From Mesorhizobium sp. B2-4-3 (lineage in GTDB: Bacteria; Pseudomonadota; Alphaproteobacteria; Rhizobiales; Rhizobiaceae), in NCBI RefSeq assembly GCF_006442815.1, contig NZ_VFVL01000002.1:124001-188000 (forward strand): a DNA stretch of 64,000 nucleotides, written 5' to 3'. The notes beneath the pieces were generated by a model that worked only from the letters and a program-made list of their open reading frames with translations, did not search any database and was not told the origin of the DNA. Made by a program: the position numbers and the translations under genes. Positions 17,307-26,273 of the stretch are shown here, in pieces (position 1 is the first letter of the stretch; the number at the start of each line of letters is the position of its first letter).

Positions 17307-18371
17307 ATGGCCGACCCATTCCTCTCCATCCAGCACGTTCGAAAATCCTTCGGCGCCACTACCGTGGTGGAGGATTTCAATCTCGACGTCGAGCCGGGCG
17401 AATTCGTCTCGTTCCTGGGGCCGTCCGGATGCGGCAAAACCACGGTGCTGCGCATGGTCGCCGGCTTCGAGGAGCCATCGGCCGGCAGGATCGTCGTCGG
17501 CGGCAAGGACATCACCAGGCTGAAGCCCAACCAGCGCAATGTCGGCATGGTGTTCCAGGCCTACGCGCTGTTCCCGAACCTGACGGTGGCGCAGAACATC
17601 GCCTTCGGGCTGAAGGTCGGCGGCATGCCGAAGGCCGATGCCGACAGGCGGGTCGCCGAGATGCTCGACATCATCAAGCTGCCGCAGATGGCCGACCGCT
17701 ATCCCTATCAGCTGTCCGGCGGCCAGCAGCAGCGCATCGCGCTCGCGCGGGCGATTGCTCCGAAACCCAAACTGCTCTTGCTCGACGAGCCGCTGTCGGC
17801 GCTCGACGCCAAGGTGCGCGTGTCGCTGCGCGAGGAAATCCGCTCGATCCAGAAGAAGCTCGGCATCACCACCATCTTCGTCACGCATGACCAGGAAGAG
17901 GCGCTGTCGATCTCCGACCGCATCGCGGTGATGTATGGCGGCAGGGCCGAGCAGGTCGGCACGCCGTTCGAGATCTACAACCGGCCGGCGACCAAGTTCG
18001 TCGCCAACTTCGTCGGCACGCTCAACGTGCTGGAGGGCAAGGTCACCGACGCCGCGTCCGGCAAGGTGCAGGTCAACGCGCAGGAAGTCTCGCTGAAGGG
18101 CAAGCTCAACGGTTCGAAGTCAGGCGACACGCTGTCGCTCGCTCTGCGGCCCGAGGCCATTTCTCTCGGACGGCAGCCTGGCCATGACACCAGCCTTTCG
18201 GGCGAGATCGCCGAAGTGCATTTCCTTGGCTCAGTCATCCGCGTGCGTGTCGGCATCGGCGGCAAGACGGTATCGCTCGATACCTTCAACAACTCCACGA
18301 CGCCGCCGCCTGTCGTAGGCGACAAGGCGGATATTTCGTTCTCATCAGGCGATATGCTGGTTCTGCATTAG
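17307..18371 (+). CDS. ABC transporter ATP-binding protein (PotA-like)
   Basis: A 354-residue ATPase with Walker A GPSGCGKTT (about residue 38), Q-loop VFQAYALFPNLT, signature LSGGQQQRIALARA (about 135), Walker B LLLLDEPLSALDAK and switch His in FVTHDQEEA. A C-terminal TOBE domain (about 240-354) is typical of the CUT1/polyamine/Fe branch. It powers the importer encoded by the three preceding genes and closes the operon. A long inverted-repeat element begins at its stop codon. Confidence 0.93.
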   Translation: MADPFLSIQHVRKSFGATTVVEDFNLDVEPGEFVSFLGPSGCGKTTVLRMVAGFEEPSAGRIVVGGKDITRLKPNQRNVGMVFQAYALFPNLTVAQNIAFGLKVGGMPKADADRRVAEMLDIIKLPQMADRYPYQLSGGQQQRIALARAIAPKPKLLLLDEPLSALDAKVRVSLREEIRSIQKKLGITTIFVTHDQEEALSISDRIAVMYGGRAEQVGTPFEIYNRPATKFVANFVGTLNVLEGKVTDAASGKVQVNAQEVSLKGKLNGSKSGDTLSLALRPEAISLGRQPGHDTSLSGEIAEVHFLGSVIRVRVGIGGKTVSLDTFNNSTTPPPVVGDKADISFSSGDMLVLH

Positions 18372-18580
18372 GCTATGTCGATATTCAGGTGAGGCCGGCC
18401 TGCAAATGGCGGTTTCCTGCGCTTCCGGCCTTCGCCGGCCGAAGCACTTAGGAGTGGCGTGGCAGTTAAATTAAGGCTATGGCCGGCGTAGGCCGGTGCT
18501 CACGTACGAAAAGTACGCTCCGCTCCGGTTCTCGGAAACCACCATTTTCGACTCGGCCTGACCTGAATCTCGACATAGCC
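18371..18580. repeat. 210-base imperfect inverted-repeat element (MITE-like)
   Basis: The outer 47 bases on the left (18371-18417) and the reverse complement of the outer 47 on the right (18534-18580) agree at 39 positions, both ends starting GGCTATGTCGA. The 116-base centre has its own small hairpin, CGTAC-GAAAA-GTACG at 18503-18517. No coding potential or target duplication is evident. It occupies most of the 330-base gap between the ABC ATPase and the antiporter gene. This could be a miniature mobile element or a structured RNA. Confidence 0.6.
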
Positions 18581-18702
18581 GAGCCAACTGGACTGAAGTC
18601 CTTGAGCCGATGCAAAGTCCACACAGGTGGCGATAGCGGCGCGATGGATAAATCAAGCCTAAGGGTACTGCCAAGCGTCGTGGTTCGCCGCTACGATGAG
18701 CC

Positions 18703-20256
18703 ATGGCGCTTTTCGAGCTCACTCTGATCCTGCTTCTCATCGCGGTCGCACTGACGGCGGTATCGCGATGGCTGGAGGTACCTTACCCGTCGCTGCTGGC
18801 GCTTGCCGGGGTCGGGCTTGCCTTCGTGCCGGGCGCGCCGACGATCGAGATCGATCCGGAACTGGCGCTGGCGCTGTTCATCGCGCCGGTGCTTCTCGAC
18901 GCCGCCTATGACACCTCGTTGCGCGACCTGAAGCGCTACCGGCTGTCGCTGGCCCTGCTGGCGCTCGGCGCGGTCGTCTTCACCGCGGTGGTCGTTGCCT
19001 TTGTCGGTTGGAAGATGGCCGGCCTGCCGATCGCGGCGGCAATCGCGCTCGGCGCCATCGTCGCGCCACCGGATGCGGTCGCCGCAAGCGCGGTGCTCAA
19101 CCAGTTCAAGGTGCCGCACCGTCTCACCGCCATCCTGCAGGGCGAGAGCCTGCTCAACGATGCCACGGCGCTGCTGATCTACCGGATTTCGGTTGCGGCA
19201 GCGGTCGGCACGCTCATGCTCAAGGACGCACTGCCCGTCATCCTGCTTGCAACGGTCGGCAGCGTCATCGCCGGCTATCTGTTCGGCCGAGTGTCGCTGC
19301 TCACGCTGACGCGCATCGAGGACGCGGCAAGCAGCACCGTGGTGCAGTTCGCCGGAACCTTCGCCGTCTGGATCATTGCCGACAAGCTCGGTCTCTCCGC
19401 CATCATCACCATCGTCGTCTATGCCATCACCATCGCGCGCACCGGGCCGCGCCGCATGTCGGCCAGACGCCGCGTCAGCGCCTATTCGGTCTGGGAATCG
19501 GCCGTGTTCGTGCTCAACGTGCTGGCCTTCGTGCTGATGGGCCTGCAGGCACGGTCGATCATCGGCCGCCTTGCCGGCGATGGGCAAGGCGAGGCCTTTC
19601 TGTTCGCCGCAATCGTGCTCGCGGTTGTCATCGGTGCGCGTCTCGTCTGGGTGGCAGGATACGTCGCGATCATCCGATGGTTTGCCCGCAACGACAGCGA
19701 GGAAGAAAGGCAGGATGCGCCGACGTTTGCCGGCGCCGTGCTTGTGGGTTGGTGCGGCATGCGCGGGCTGGTGACGCTGGTCGCCGCCATCGCCTTACCG
19801 GCCAATTTTCCTGGGCGTGACCCGATCGTGCTTGCCGCTTTCGCGGTCGTGCTCGGCACGCTGGTGCTGCAAGGCATGAGCCTGAAGCCGCTTCTGCGCT
19901 GGCTCAATTTCCCGCGCGATACGACCGTCGACCGCGAGGTGGCCGAGGCGCGCGTCGCCATCATGCAGGCCGCGCTCGACGTGCTGAGCCGCAAGACCTC
20001 GTCGGCTGCCGCCGTCGTGCGCGAGCAGTACGAGGCGCAGCGGCGGATCGCCGAAAATCCCGACGACGCGCAAGCCGCGACGGAATACGACCGGTTGCGC
20101 CTCTACGCCATCAAGCGGCAGCGCGACACGCTGGAGGAACTGCGCAGCAACGGCACGATCGGCGACGAGGCCTATCACCGGCTGGAAGAGGAGATCGACT
20201 GGTCGGAATTGGCGGCGTCGCCCGCCGGAAGCTACCAGCCGCTGACGACCTATTAG
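18703..20256 (+). CDS. Na+/H+ antiporter, CPA1 (NhaP-like) family
   Basis: This 517-residue protein has about 12 membrane helices in the first 400 residues and a 115-residue cytoplasmic tail. Family blocks seen are GAIVAPPDAVAASAV (ion-binding Asp region, about residue 118), GESLLNDATALLIYRI (about 147) and GWCGMRGLVTLVAAIALP (about 347). It exchanges Na+ or K+ for protons for pH and salt homeostasis. It stands alone behind the inverted-repeat element. The tail is rich in Arg and Glu and may be regulatory. Confidence 0.9.
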   Translation: MALFELTLILLLIAVALTAVSRWLEVPYPSLLALAGVGLAFVPGAPTIEIDPELALALFIAPVLLDAAYDTSLRDLKRYRLSLALLALGAVVFTAVVVAFVGWKMAGLPIAAAIALGAIVAPPDAVAASAVLNQFKVPHRLTAILQGESLLNDATALLIYRISVAAAVGTLMLKDALPVILLATVGSVIAGYLFGRVSLLTLTRIEDAASSTVVQFAGTFAVWIIADKLGLSAIITIVVYAITIARTGPRRMSARRRVSAYSVWESAVFVLNVLAFVLMGLQARSIIGRLAGDGQGEAFLFAAIVLAVVIGARLVWVAGYVAIIRWFARNDSEEERQDAPTFAGAVLVGWCGMRGLVTLVAAIALPANFPGRDPIVLAAFAVVLGTLVLQGMSLKPLLRWLNFPRDTTVDREVAEARVAIMQAALDVLSRKTSSAAAVVREQYEAQRRIAENPDDAQAATEYDRLRLYAIKRQRDTLEELRSNGTIGDEAYHRLEEEIDWSELAASPAGSYQPLTTY

Positions 20257-20366
20257 AGAGTGCCGGTTCGCCGGTCTCCGTTGGACTATTCCGCTTGCCC
20301 TCACGGTCCATTGCAACGCGGCAGGTGGAGCGCTACTGCGATCACCAGAAATGAGCCGGTTAATCA

Positions 20367-21284
20367 ATGAAGCTGATCAGCTACAACATCCAGTATGGCT
20401 ATGGCAGCGACGGGCGCTACGATCTGAGCCGCTGCGCCAGGCTGGTGGACGGCGCCGACATCGTCGCGCTGCAAGAGGTCGAGCGGCACTGGCAGCGCAG
20501 CAACGAGGACGACCAGCCCGAGATCCTGTCCAGCCTGCTGCCCGGCTACTACTGGGCCTATGGCCCCGCCTTCGACATGGACGCCAGCGAGAGCCGCGAC
20601 GGCCGCGTCGTCAACCGCCGGCGGCAGTTCGGCACGATGGTGCTGTCGAAGCTGCCGATCGTCTGGTCGCGGCTGCACACTTTGCCGCTTTGGCGCACGC
20701 TGAGGCCGCTCAACACCCGCAACGCGGCGCTGGAGTGCATGATCCGCACGCCGGCGGGGCCAGTGCGGGTGCTTTCGCTGCATCTCGCTCACATCGCGGC
20801 CGAGGAGCGGCTGGAGCAGATCGATTATCTCCTTGCCGAGCATCGCCGCGCGCCGTCCGACGGCGGCCCCTGGAGCGGCGTCGACGACGAGCCACAGCGC
20901 AACTGGTCGAACGGCCAGCCGGAACCGGAAAACCCGTTGGCGGCGATCTGGCTGGGCGACTTCAATATGGAGCCGGGCAGCGCCGAGTACCGGCGCATCG
21001 TCGGCAGCGCGCCCTACCATCGCGGCGCCGCTTATATCGACGGTTTCGTCGATGCCGCGGCCGTTGCCAGCGAGTCCGGGCCGGACTTCCATACGCACGA
21101 AAAGATCATCGATGGCAGGCTGGCGAAACGACGGCTCGATCATTGCTTCGTCGGCGGCATGCTGGCCGGGCGCGTGCGTTCGGTAGTCGCCGATATCGGC
21201 GAAGTGGCTTCCGACCATTTCCCGCTCAGGATCGATATCGATCTGGAAACGCAGGGCGTCGCCTCCGGCCTGGCGGGCAGGTGA
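20367..21284 (+). CDS. Endonuclease/exonuclease/phosphatase-family hydrolase
   Basis: This 305-residue cytoplasmic protein has the EEP fold: Asn in MKLISYNIQYG at the very start, the metal-binding Glu in DIVALQEVE (about residue 37), the catalytic His in LSLHLAHI (about 137), WLGDFNME (about 195) and the terminal SDHFPL (about 280). Relatives are DNases, sphingomyelinases and phosphoinositide phosphatases. The substrate cannot be told. It is seven bases upstream of the EamA gene, so they are probably cotranscribed. Confidence 0.85.
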   Translation: MKLISYNIQYGYGSDGRYDLSRCARLVDGADIVALQEVERHWQRSNEDDQPEILSSLLPGYYWAYGPAFDMDASESRDGRVVNRRRQFGTMVLSKLPIVWSRLHTLPLWRTLRPLNTRNAALECMIRTPAGPVRVLSLHLAHIAAEERLEQIDYLLAEHRRAPSDGGPWSGVDDEPQRNWSNGQPEPENPLAAIWLGDFNMEPGSAEYRRIVGSAPYHRGAAYIDGFVDAAAVASESGPDFHTHEKIIDGRLAKRRLDHCFVGGMLAGRVRSVVADIGEVASDHFPLRIDIDLETQGVASGLAGR

Positions 21285-21291
21285 GGCGGGC

Positions 21292-22137
21292 ATGACGCTG
21301 TTCGTCTTCCTGGCGGTGCTTTCGGCCGCTGCCATGCATGCGATCTGGAATGCGCTGGTCAAGGTCCATCTCGACCGCTTCCTGTCGATCACCCTGATGA
21401 CGCTCGGCATGGGTTTTGCGGCGCTGTTCGCGCTTCCCTTCGTCGAGTTTCCGAAGGCCGAAGTCTGGCCCTACATCATCGCCTCGGTGATCTTCCACAT
21501 GGGCTATCGTACCTTCTTGATCAGCGCCTACAAGGCCGGCGATTTCGCCCAGACCTATCCGCTGGCGCGCGGCACCGCACCGCTGCTCTCGGCGCTCGGC
21601 GGCATCGTCGTGGTCGGCGAGGTCCCGGCGCCGTTCGCCATCCTCGGCATCGTGCTTCTGTCGGCAGGCACGCTTGTCATGTCGTTCCGCGGCGGGGCAT
21701 ATCTGGAGAAGCTCAATCTGCGCGCGGTCGGCTTCGCGCTCGGCACATCGATCTTCATCGCCAGCTACACGCTGTCAGACGGCAGCGGCGCGCGGCTTGC
21801 GGCAACCGCGCAGAGCTATGCGGCCTGGCTGTTCGTCTGCGATGCGACGTGGGCGCTGTTGTTGTGCATCTTCTTTCGCGGGCCGCGGTCGCTTCCGGTG
21901 CTGGCGCGCGACTGGAAAGCCGGCCTGTTCACCGGCGTTCTCAGCGGCGCGGCCTACTGGATCGTGATGTGGGCAATGACCAAGGCGCCGATCGCCTCGG
22001 TCGCGTCGCTGCGCGAGACCTCGATCCTGTTCGCCATGCTGATCTCGGTGCTGGCGCTGGGCGAAAAGATGACGGCCTGGCGCGCAGCGGCGGCGCTTGG
22101 CATCGTTGCCGGTGTCGCGGCGCTCAGGATGGGATAG
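21292..22137 (+). CDS. EamA/DMT-family transporter
   Basis: A 281-residue drug/metabolite transporter with two EamA repeats of five helices each. The first starts at MHAIWNALVK, and the second ends with SILFAMLISVLALGEKM near the C-terminus. Members export amino acids or other small metabolites; the specificity is unknown. It follows the phosphoesterase gene after seven bases. The stop lies inside a palindromic repeat. Confidence 0.88.
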   Translation: MTLFVFLAVLSAAAMHAIWNALVKVHLDRFLSITLMTLGMGFAALFALPFVEFPKAEVWPYIIASVIFHMGYRTFLISAYKAGDFAQTYPLARGTAPLLSALGGIVVVGEVPAPFAILGIVLLSAGTLVMSFRGGAYLEKLNLRAVGFALGTSIFIASYTLSDGSGARLAATAQSYAAWLFVCDATWALLLCIFFRGPRSLPVLARDWKAGLFTGVLSGAAYWIVMWAMTKAPIASVASLRETSILFAMLISVLALGEKMTAWRAAAALGIVAGVAALRMG

Positions 22138-22222
22138 AGCGGTTCGCGTTTCACGGAAACGGCGAACCGTTCTATCTCTTGTTTGACGCAATTCCGGACG
22201 GAAACCGTTTTCCTGAAATTGC
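22134..22222. repeat. Composite palindromic repeat, family B copy 1
   Basis: Two hairpins in tandem. The first (22134-22175) has 14-base arms, ATAGAGCGGTTCGC and GCGAACCGTTCTAT, with one G-T mismatch. The second (22188-22222) starts GCAATTCC and ends GAAATTGC like the copies at 47559 and 50108, but its core is shortened. It lies between convergent genes. Confidence 0.75.
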
Positions 22223-22237
22223 TTCGGCAGCTGTCCG

Positions 22238-23455
22238 TCAGCCGAGCACGGTCATCACCTGGCCGCGCTTTTCCGGACTGAAGCGGATGACGACGATGAT
22301 ACAGACGGCGACCACGCCGGCAAACAGGGCCAGCGCATAGCCATAGCTGCCTCCCGGCGCTTCGGCGATGCCGGCCTGATACGGACCGCCATAGGAAGCG
22401 GCGAGATTGCCGGCCTGATAGATGAAGCCGGGCAAGGTCGCCCGCACCGAGCCCGGCGACAACTCGTTGAGATGCACCGGGATGACGCCCCAGGCACCCT
22501 GCACCGCCACCTGCATGATGAAGGCGCCGATCGCCAGCATGAAGGGCGTGGTCGTATAGGCCCAGAGCGGGATTGCCGGCAGGGCGATCAGGCAGGCCAG
22601 CGTGATGGCGTTGATGCGGCCGATCTTCTCGGACAGAGCGCCGAATGCCAGGCCGCCGACAATCGCGCCGATATTGGCGACGATGGTGATCCAGCTCACC
22701 GTGTGCGGATCAAAGCCGTGCTGCTTCTTCAGGAAGGTGGGATAGAGGTCCTGCGTGCCATGGCTGAAGAAGTTGAAGAACATCATCAGCACCACGGCAT
22801 AGAGCGCGATGCCCCAGTGGTTCCGCAGCGTTTCCAGCAGTCCTGGCCGCGTCTGGGCGCGGCCCTCGACGAAGGCCGGCGATTCCGGCACATGCGAGCG
22901 GATGAAGAGCACGATCAGCGCCGGCACGAAGCTCAAGAGGAACATGGCGCGCCAGCCGAAGGTGAAGTCGCCGATCTTCTGGCCGTAGAGCAGCCCGTAG
23001 ACCACCGCAGCCAGCAGGTAGCCGGCCGGATAGCCGCATTGCAGGATGCCCGAGACCATGCCGCGCGCGCTCGGCGGTATGGACTCCATGGCAAGCGAGC
23101 TGCCGAGGCCCCATTCGCCGCCCATGGCGATGCCGAACAGGGCGCGCAGCGCCAGGAATATGCCGAGATTGGGCGAGAAGGCGGCTAAAGCGCCGATCAC
23201 CGAATAGCTTACGATATTCAGCATCAGAATGGGCTTGCGGCCGTATCTGTCGGCAAGCATGCCGAAGAAGAACGCGCCGATGAAGCGCGTCGCCAAGGTC
23301 AGGAACAGCGCTTTGGAGACCGCCGGCACGTCGGTCTGGAATTCCGTTGCAATATCGGTGAGCAGGAAAGTCAGAAGGAAGAAATCAAAAGCGTCGAGCG
23401 TCCAGCCGAGGAACGATGCGATTACGGTTTTCTTCTGCTCGGGGGTGAGGTTCAA
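22238..23455 (-). CDS. MFS transporter, sialate/lactate:H+ symporter (SHS)-like
   Basis: A 405-residue major facilitator with 12 predicted helices. FLGWTLDAFDFFLLTFLL in helix 1 and the loop FGMLADRYGRKPILM are typical of the metabolite:H+ symporter branch (SHS/AAHS), which takes up carboxylates such as lactate, sialate or aromatic acids. The start is TTG at 23455 with a strong GGAGG site 6-7 bases upstream. It lies 93 bases upstream of the Dabb-family gene stop, so it is adjacent to but probably not within the large leftward catabolic array. Confidence 0.82.
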   Translation of the reverse strand: MNLTPEQKKTVIASFLGWTLDAFDFFLLTFLLTDIATEFQTDVPAVSKALFLTLATRFIGAFFFGMLADRYGRKPILMLNIVSYSVIGALAAFSPNLGIFLALRALFGIAMGGEWGLGSSLAMESIPPSARGMVSGILQCGYPAGYLLAAVVYGLLYGQKIGDFTFGWRAMFLLSFVPALIVLFIRSHVPESPAFVEGRAQTRPGLLETLRNHWGIALYAVVLMMFFNFFSHGTQDLYPTFLKKQHGFDPHTVSWITIVANIGAIVGGLAFGALSEKIGRINAITLACLIALPAIPLWAYTTTPFMLAIGAFIMQVAVQGAWGVIPVHLNELSPGSVRATLPGFIYQAGNLAASYGGPYQAGIAEAPGGSYGYALALFAGVVAVCIIVVIRFSPEKRGQVMTVLG

Positions 23456-23548
23456 GGCAGTCCTCCTTTTGCATCCCCCAGAGGAACGATATGTTCCAGG
23501 GCGGGCAAAAGAGAACGGGACAGCTGCCGGTTTTAAGCCGGCGAGCGG

Positions 23549-23866
23549 TCACATTTGCGTCACGTCGAGATCGATGACCATCAGCCCCTCGGTGCCGTCT
23601 TCGAGGGCGGCGACCAGACGGGCGCCGGCGCGCTGATGCGCCTCGTGCACCAGATAGGCGTCGCGGGCCGCGGCGTCGCGGAAGTCGATGGTGAAGCCGT
23701 GGCCGAAGCCGCGCCCGAACGGCTCGGGGCTGACATTGGCGCTGAACTGCACCTTGCCCACGCCTTCGATGACGGCGCGCAGCGCTTCGAGATCGGCGTG
23801 GATCGCCGCGCGCTCGGTTTCAGGAACGTCGTCGCGAAAGCGGACAAAGACGCAATGCCGGATCAT
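23549..23866 (-). CDS. Dabb (stress-responsive A/B barrel) family protein
   Basis: This 105-residue protein shows the dimeric alpha-beta barrel pattern: MIRHCVFVRFRDDVPE at the N-terminus, a helix, a glycine-rich strand turn (FGRGFGHGFTIDF) and AYLVHEAHQRA. Dabb proteins include small cyclases and proteins with no assigned catalysis. It starts ten bases after the stop of the GMC oxidoreductase gene and is the last gene of the array, which suggests it acts on the oxidised product. The ATG at 23866 puts the domain at the N-terminus. Confidence 0.82.
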   Translation of the reverse strand: MIRHCVFVRFRDDVPETERAAIHADLEALRAVIEGVGKVQFSANVSPEPFGRGFGHGFTIDFRDAAARDAYLVHEAHQRAGARLVAALEDGTEGLMVIDLDVTQM

Positions 23867-23876
23867 CGTTGTTGCC

Positions 23877-25505
23877 TCATGCCGCCTGGTTGCCCTTGAA
23901 CACGGCCGGCGGCAGCGGCTCGCGGCCGAGGATGAGGTCGGCGCCTTTTTCCCCGACCATGATCGTCGGCGCATTGGTGTTGGAGGAGGGGACGCGCGGC
24001 ATCACCGAGGCGTCGCAGACGCGGAGACCTTCGATGCCGCGCAGCCTCAGGTCCGGCGTCACCACGGCCATCGCATCATGGCCCATGCGGCAGGTGCCGA
24101 CGGGGTGGTGGTCGGTCTTGGAGGAGCGGCAGGCATAGTCGATGAGGTCGGCATCGCTCTGCAGGTTTGGCCCCGGAAGCACCTCGCGAAGCACGTAGGG
24201 GGCAAGCGCCTTCTGCCGCATGATCTCTCGCGCCAATCTAAGGCCCTTGATCGACATGTCGCGATCATAGGGATCGGACCAGTAGTTTGGATCGATGAGC
24301 GGATGATCGGCCGGGTCGGCGCTCTTCAGCCGCACCGTGCCGCGCGAGCGCGGGCGCAGGAAGGCGGAGTTGAGCGTCACGCCGGGGTTCTTCAGCTTCT
24401 CGACGCCCGCCTCGATGCCGGAGCCGAGGCCGAGATGGAACTGGATGTCCGGCGAGGCGGCGGTCGGGTCGGCGTACCAGAAACCGCCGGTTTCGAACAG
24501 GCTCGAGGCGACCGGCCCCTTCTTGAGCAGCAGGTACTGCAGACCGGCCCATAGGGTGCGGTGCAGCTTGGCGTAATTGTCGTAGGTGTGGTCGCCAGTG
24601 CATTCAGCGATCACGAACAGGTCGAGATGATCCTGCATGTTGGAGCCGACGCCGGGCAGGTCATGCACGGGCGTGACGCCGGCAGATTTCAGGTGGTCGG
24701 CCGGGCCGATGCCCGACTGCATCAGGAGCTTGGGCGAGCCGATCGCGCCCGACGAGACAATCACCTCGCGTTCGGCGCGCAGGATCGTCCTTTCGCCGCC
24801 AGGTTTGTCGACGATCTCGACGCCGATGGCGCGACCCTTCTCGACGACGACGCGGGTGACCAGCACATCGGTCCTGACCGTCAGGTTCTTGCGGGCGCCG
24901 ATCGGCTTCAGATAGGCGACGGAGGCGGATGAGCGCCGTGCATTCTTTTGGGTCAGCTGATAGTAGCCGACGCCCTCCTGGCTCGCGCCATTGAAGTCCG
25001 GGTTGAAGGGTATGCCCATTTCCTGGCCCGCGCGGAAATAGGCCTCGCAGATCGGCAGCGGCGAGATCGGGTTCGAAACGCCGAGCGGGCCCTGGTCGCC
25101 ATGGAAATCGTTGGCGAAGCGCTGGTTGTTCTCGGCGCGCTTGAAATAGGGCAGCACGTCGCGAAAGCCCCAGCCGGTCAGCCCCTCTTCCTTCTCCCAG
25201 GCGTCGTAGTCGCGGGCATTACCGCGCGTGTAGATCTGGGCGTTGATAGACGAGCCGCCGCCGACGACCTTGGCCTGCGTGTACCAGAAGACGCGATCCT
25301 TCATGTGCCTCTGCGGCACTGTCGACCAGCCCCAGGAGGCGATGCCCTTGGTCATCTTGGCGAAGCCCGCCGGCATGTGGATCAGCGGATGCCAGTCCTT
25401 GCCGCCGGCTTCGAGCAGCAGGACGGAATTCGACGGATCCTCGCTCAGCCGGTTGGCGAGAACGCAGCCGGCCGGACCGGCGCCGACGATGATGTAGTCA
25501 GCCAT
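23877..25505 (-). CDS. GMC oxidoreductase (choline/alcohol dehydrogenase-like)
   Basis: A 542-residue FAD enzyme of the glucose-methanol-choline family. FAD-binding GAGPAGCVLANRLSED is at the N-terminus. GMC signature 1 is near residue 85 (VVGGGSSINAQIYTRG) and signature 2 near 255 (GAIGSPKLLMQSGIGP). The active-site His is in HHPVGTCRMG (about 465) and the active-site Asn in NTNAPTIM (about 505). It oxidises a primary or secondary alcohol, passing electrons to a quinone or oxygen. It is closest in layout to choline dehydrogenase-type proteins, but betaine genes are absent. It lies in a leftward operon six bases after an SDR gene. Confidence 0.9.
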   Translation of the reverse strand: MADYIIVGAGPAGCVLANRLSEDPSNSVLLLEAGGKDWHPLIHMPAGFAKMTKGIASWGWSTVPQRHMKDRVFWYTQAKVVGGGSSINAQIYTRGNARDYDAWEKEEGLTGWGFRDVLPYFKRAENNQRFANDFHGDQGPLGVSNPISPLPICEAYFRAGQEMGIPFNPDFNGASQEGVGYYQLTQKNARRSSASVAYLKPIGARKNLTVRTDVLVTRVVVEKGRAIGVEIVDKPGGERTILRAEREVIVSSGAIGSPKLLMQSGIGPADHLKSAGVTPVHDLPGVGSNMQDHLDLFVIAECTGDHTYDNYAKLHRTLWAGLQYLLLKKGPVASSLFETGGFWYADPTAASPDIQFHLGLGSGIEAGVEKLKNPGVTLNSAFLRPRSRGTVRLKSADPADHPLIDPNYWSDPYDRDMSIKGLRLAREIMRQKALAPYVLREVLPGPNLQSDADLIDYACRSSKTDHHPVGTCRMGHDAMAVVTPDLRLRGIEGLRVCDASVMPRVPSSNTNAPTIMVGEKGADLILGREPLPPAVFKGNQAA

Positions 25506-25511
25506 TGTTCC

Positions 25512-26273
25512 TCACAATCGTGGCACGGAGAGCGCGCCGTCGACGTCGATGACCGATCCTGTCGAAAAGCCGAATTTTCCGGACGCAAGCGCGGCCACCA
25601 CAGCGCCGATGTCACTGGCCTCCCCCCAGCGTTTTGCCGGCACCAGGCCGTCGTCGATCAGCGCGTCATATTTGGCGGAAACGCCAGCTGTCATCTCGGT
25701 GCGGATGATGCCCGGCCGGACCTCGAACACGCCGATATTTTCGGGTGCAAGCCGCAGCGCCAGGTTCTTCACCCACATCGAAAGCCCGGCCTTTGAGATG
25801 CAGTAATCAGCGCGTTCCGGCGAGGCCATTGCGGCGCTGACCGAGGTGTTGGTGATGATCGATTTGGCATGGTCGCCCGGTGTTGCCAGCATGGCCTTGG
25901 CGACGGCCTGGCTGAGGAACACCGTGCCACGCAGGTTGATGTTCAAGGCGCGATCGAAATTCTCGGGCTTCAACTCCAACAGGTCGCCGCGAAGCACGGC
26001 GCCGACGCCGGCATTGTTGACCAGACAATCGATGCCGCCGAAAGCTTTCGTCGCAGCATCAACGAGCGCAGCGTGGCTTGCGAGATCAGCGATGTCGCAT
26101 TGGGCGTAAGCGAACTTCGCGCCGCGCGTATTGATGTTTTCGGCAAGTGCGGCCGCAGGCTTCTCAGCAAGATCGGCGATCAAGAGGTCGAAACCGGCAT
26201 CCGCCAGCGCTTCGGCGCAGGCCAGCCCGATGCCGCGCGCGCCGCCGGTGACGATAGCTGCGGGGCGGCTCAT
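25512..26273 (-). CDS. SDR-family oxidoreductase
   Basis: A 253-residue classical short-chain dehydrogenase. TGGARGIG (about residues 9-16) binds the cofactor, CLVNNAGVGA is near 85, the catalytic Ser is in NTSVSAAMAS, and Tyr/Lys are in YCISKAG (about 157). The sequence ends with the usual GSVIDVDGAL motif. It interconverts an alcohol and a ketone with NAD(P). The ATG at 26273 overlaps the stop of the upstream GMC gene as ATGA, so the two are translationally coupled. The longer in-frame extension upstream is a shadow of the GMC gene. Confidence 0.92.
   Translation of the reverse strand: MSRPAAIVTGGARGIGLACAEALADAGFDLLIADLAEKPAAALAENINTRGAKFAYAQCDIADLASHAALVDAATKAFGGIDCLVNNAGVGAVLRGDLLELKPENFDRALNINLRGTVFLSQAVAKAMLATPGDHAKSIITNTSVSAAMASPERADYCISKAGLSMWVKNLALRLAPENIGVFEVRPGIIRTEMTAGVSAKYDALIDDGLVPAKRWGEASDIGAVVAALASGKFGFSTGSVIDVDGALSVPRL

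Noticed and set aside
18477..18740. Small open frames on both strands in the gap before the antiporter
   Set aside because: They lie within the 210-base inverted-repeat element and run into the antiporter gene; no ribosome site or family pattern.
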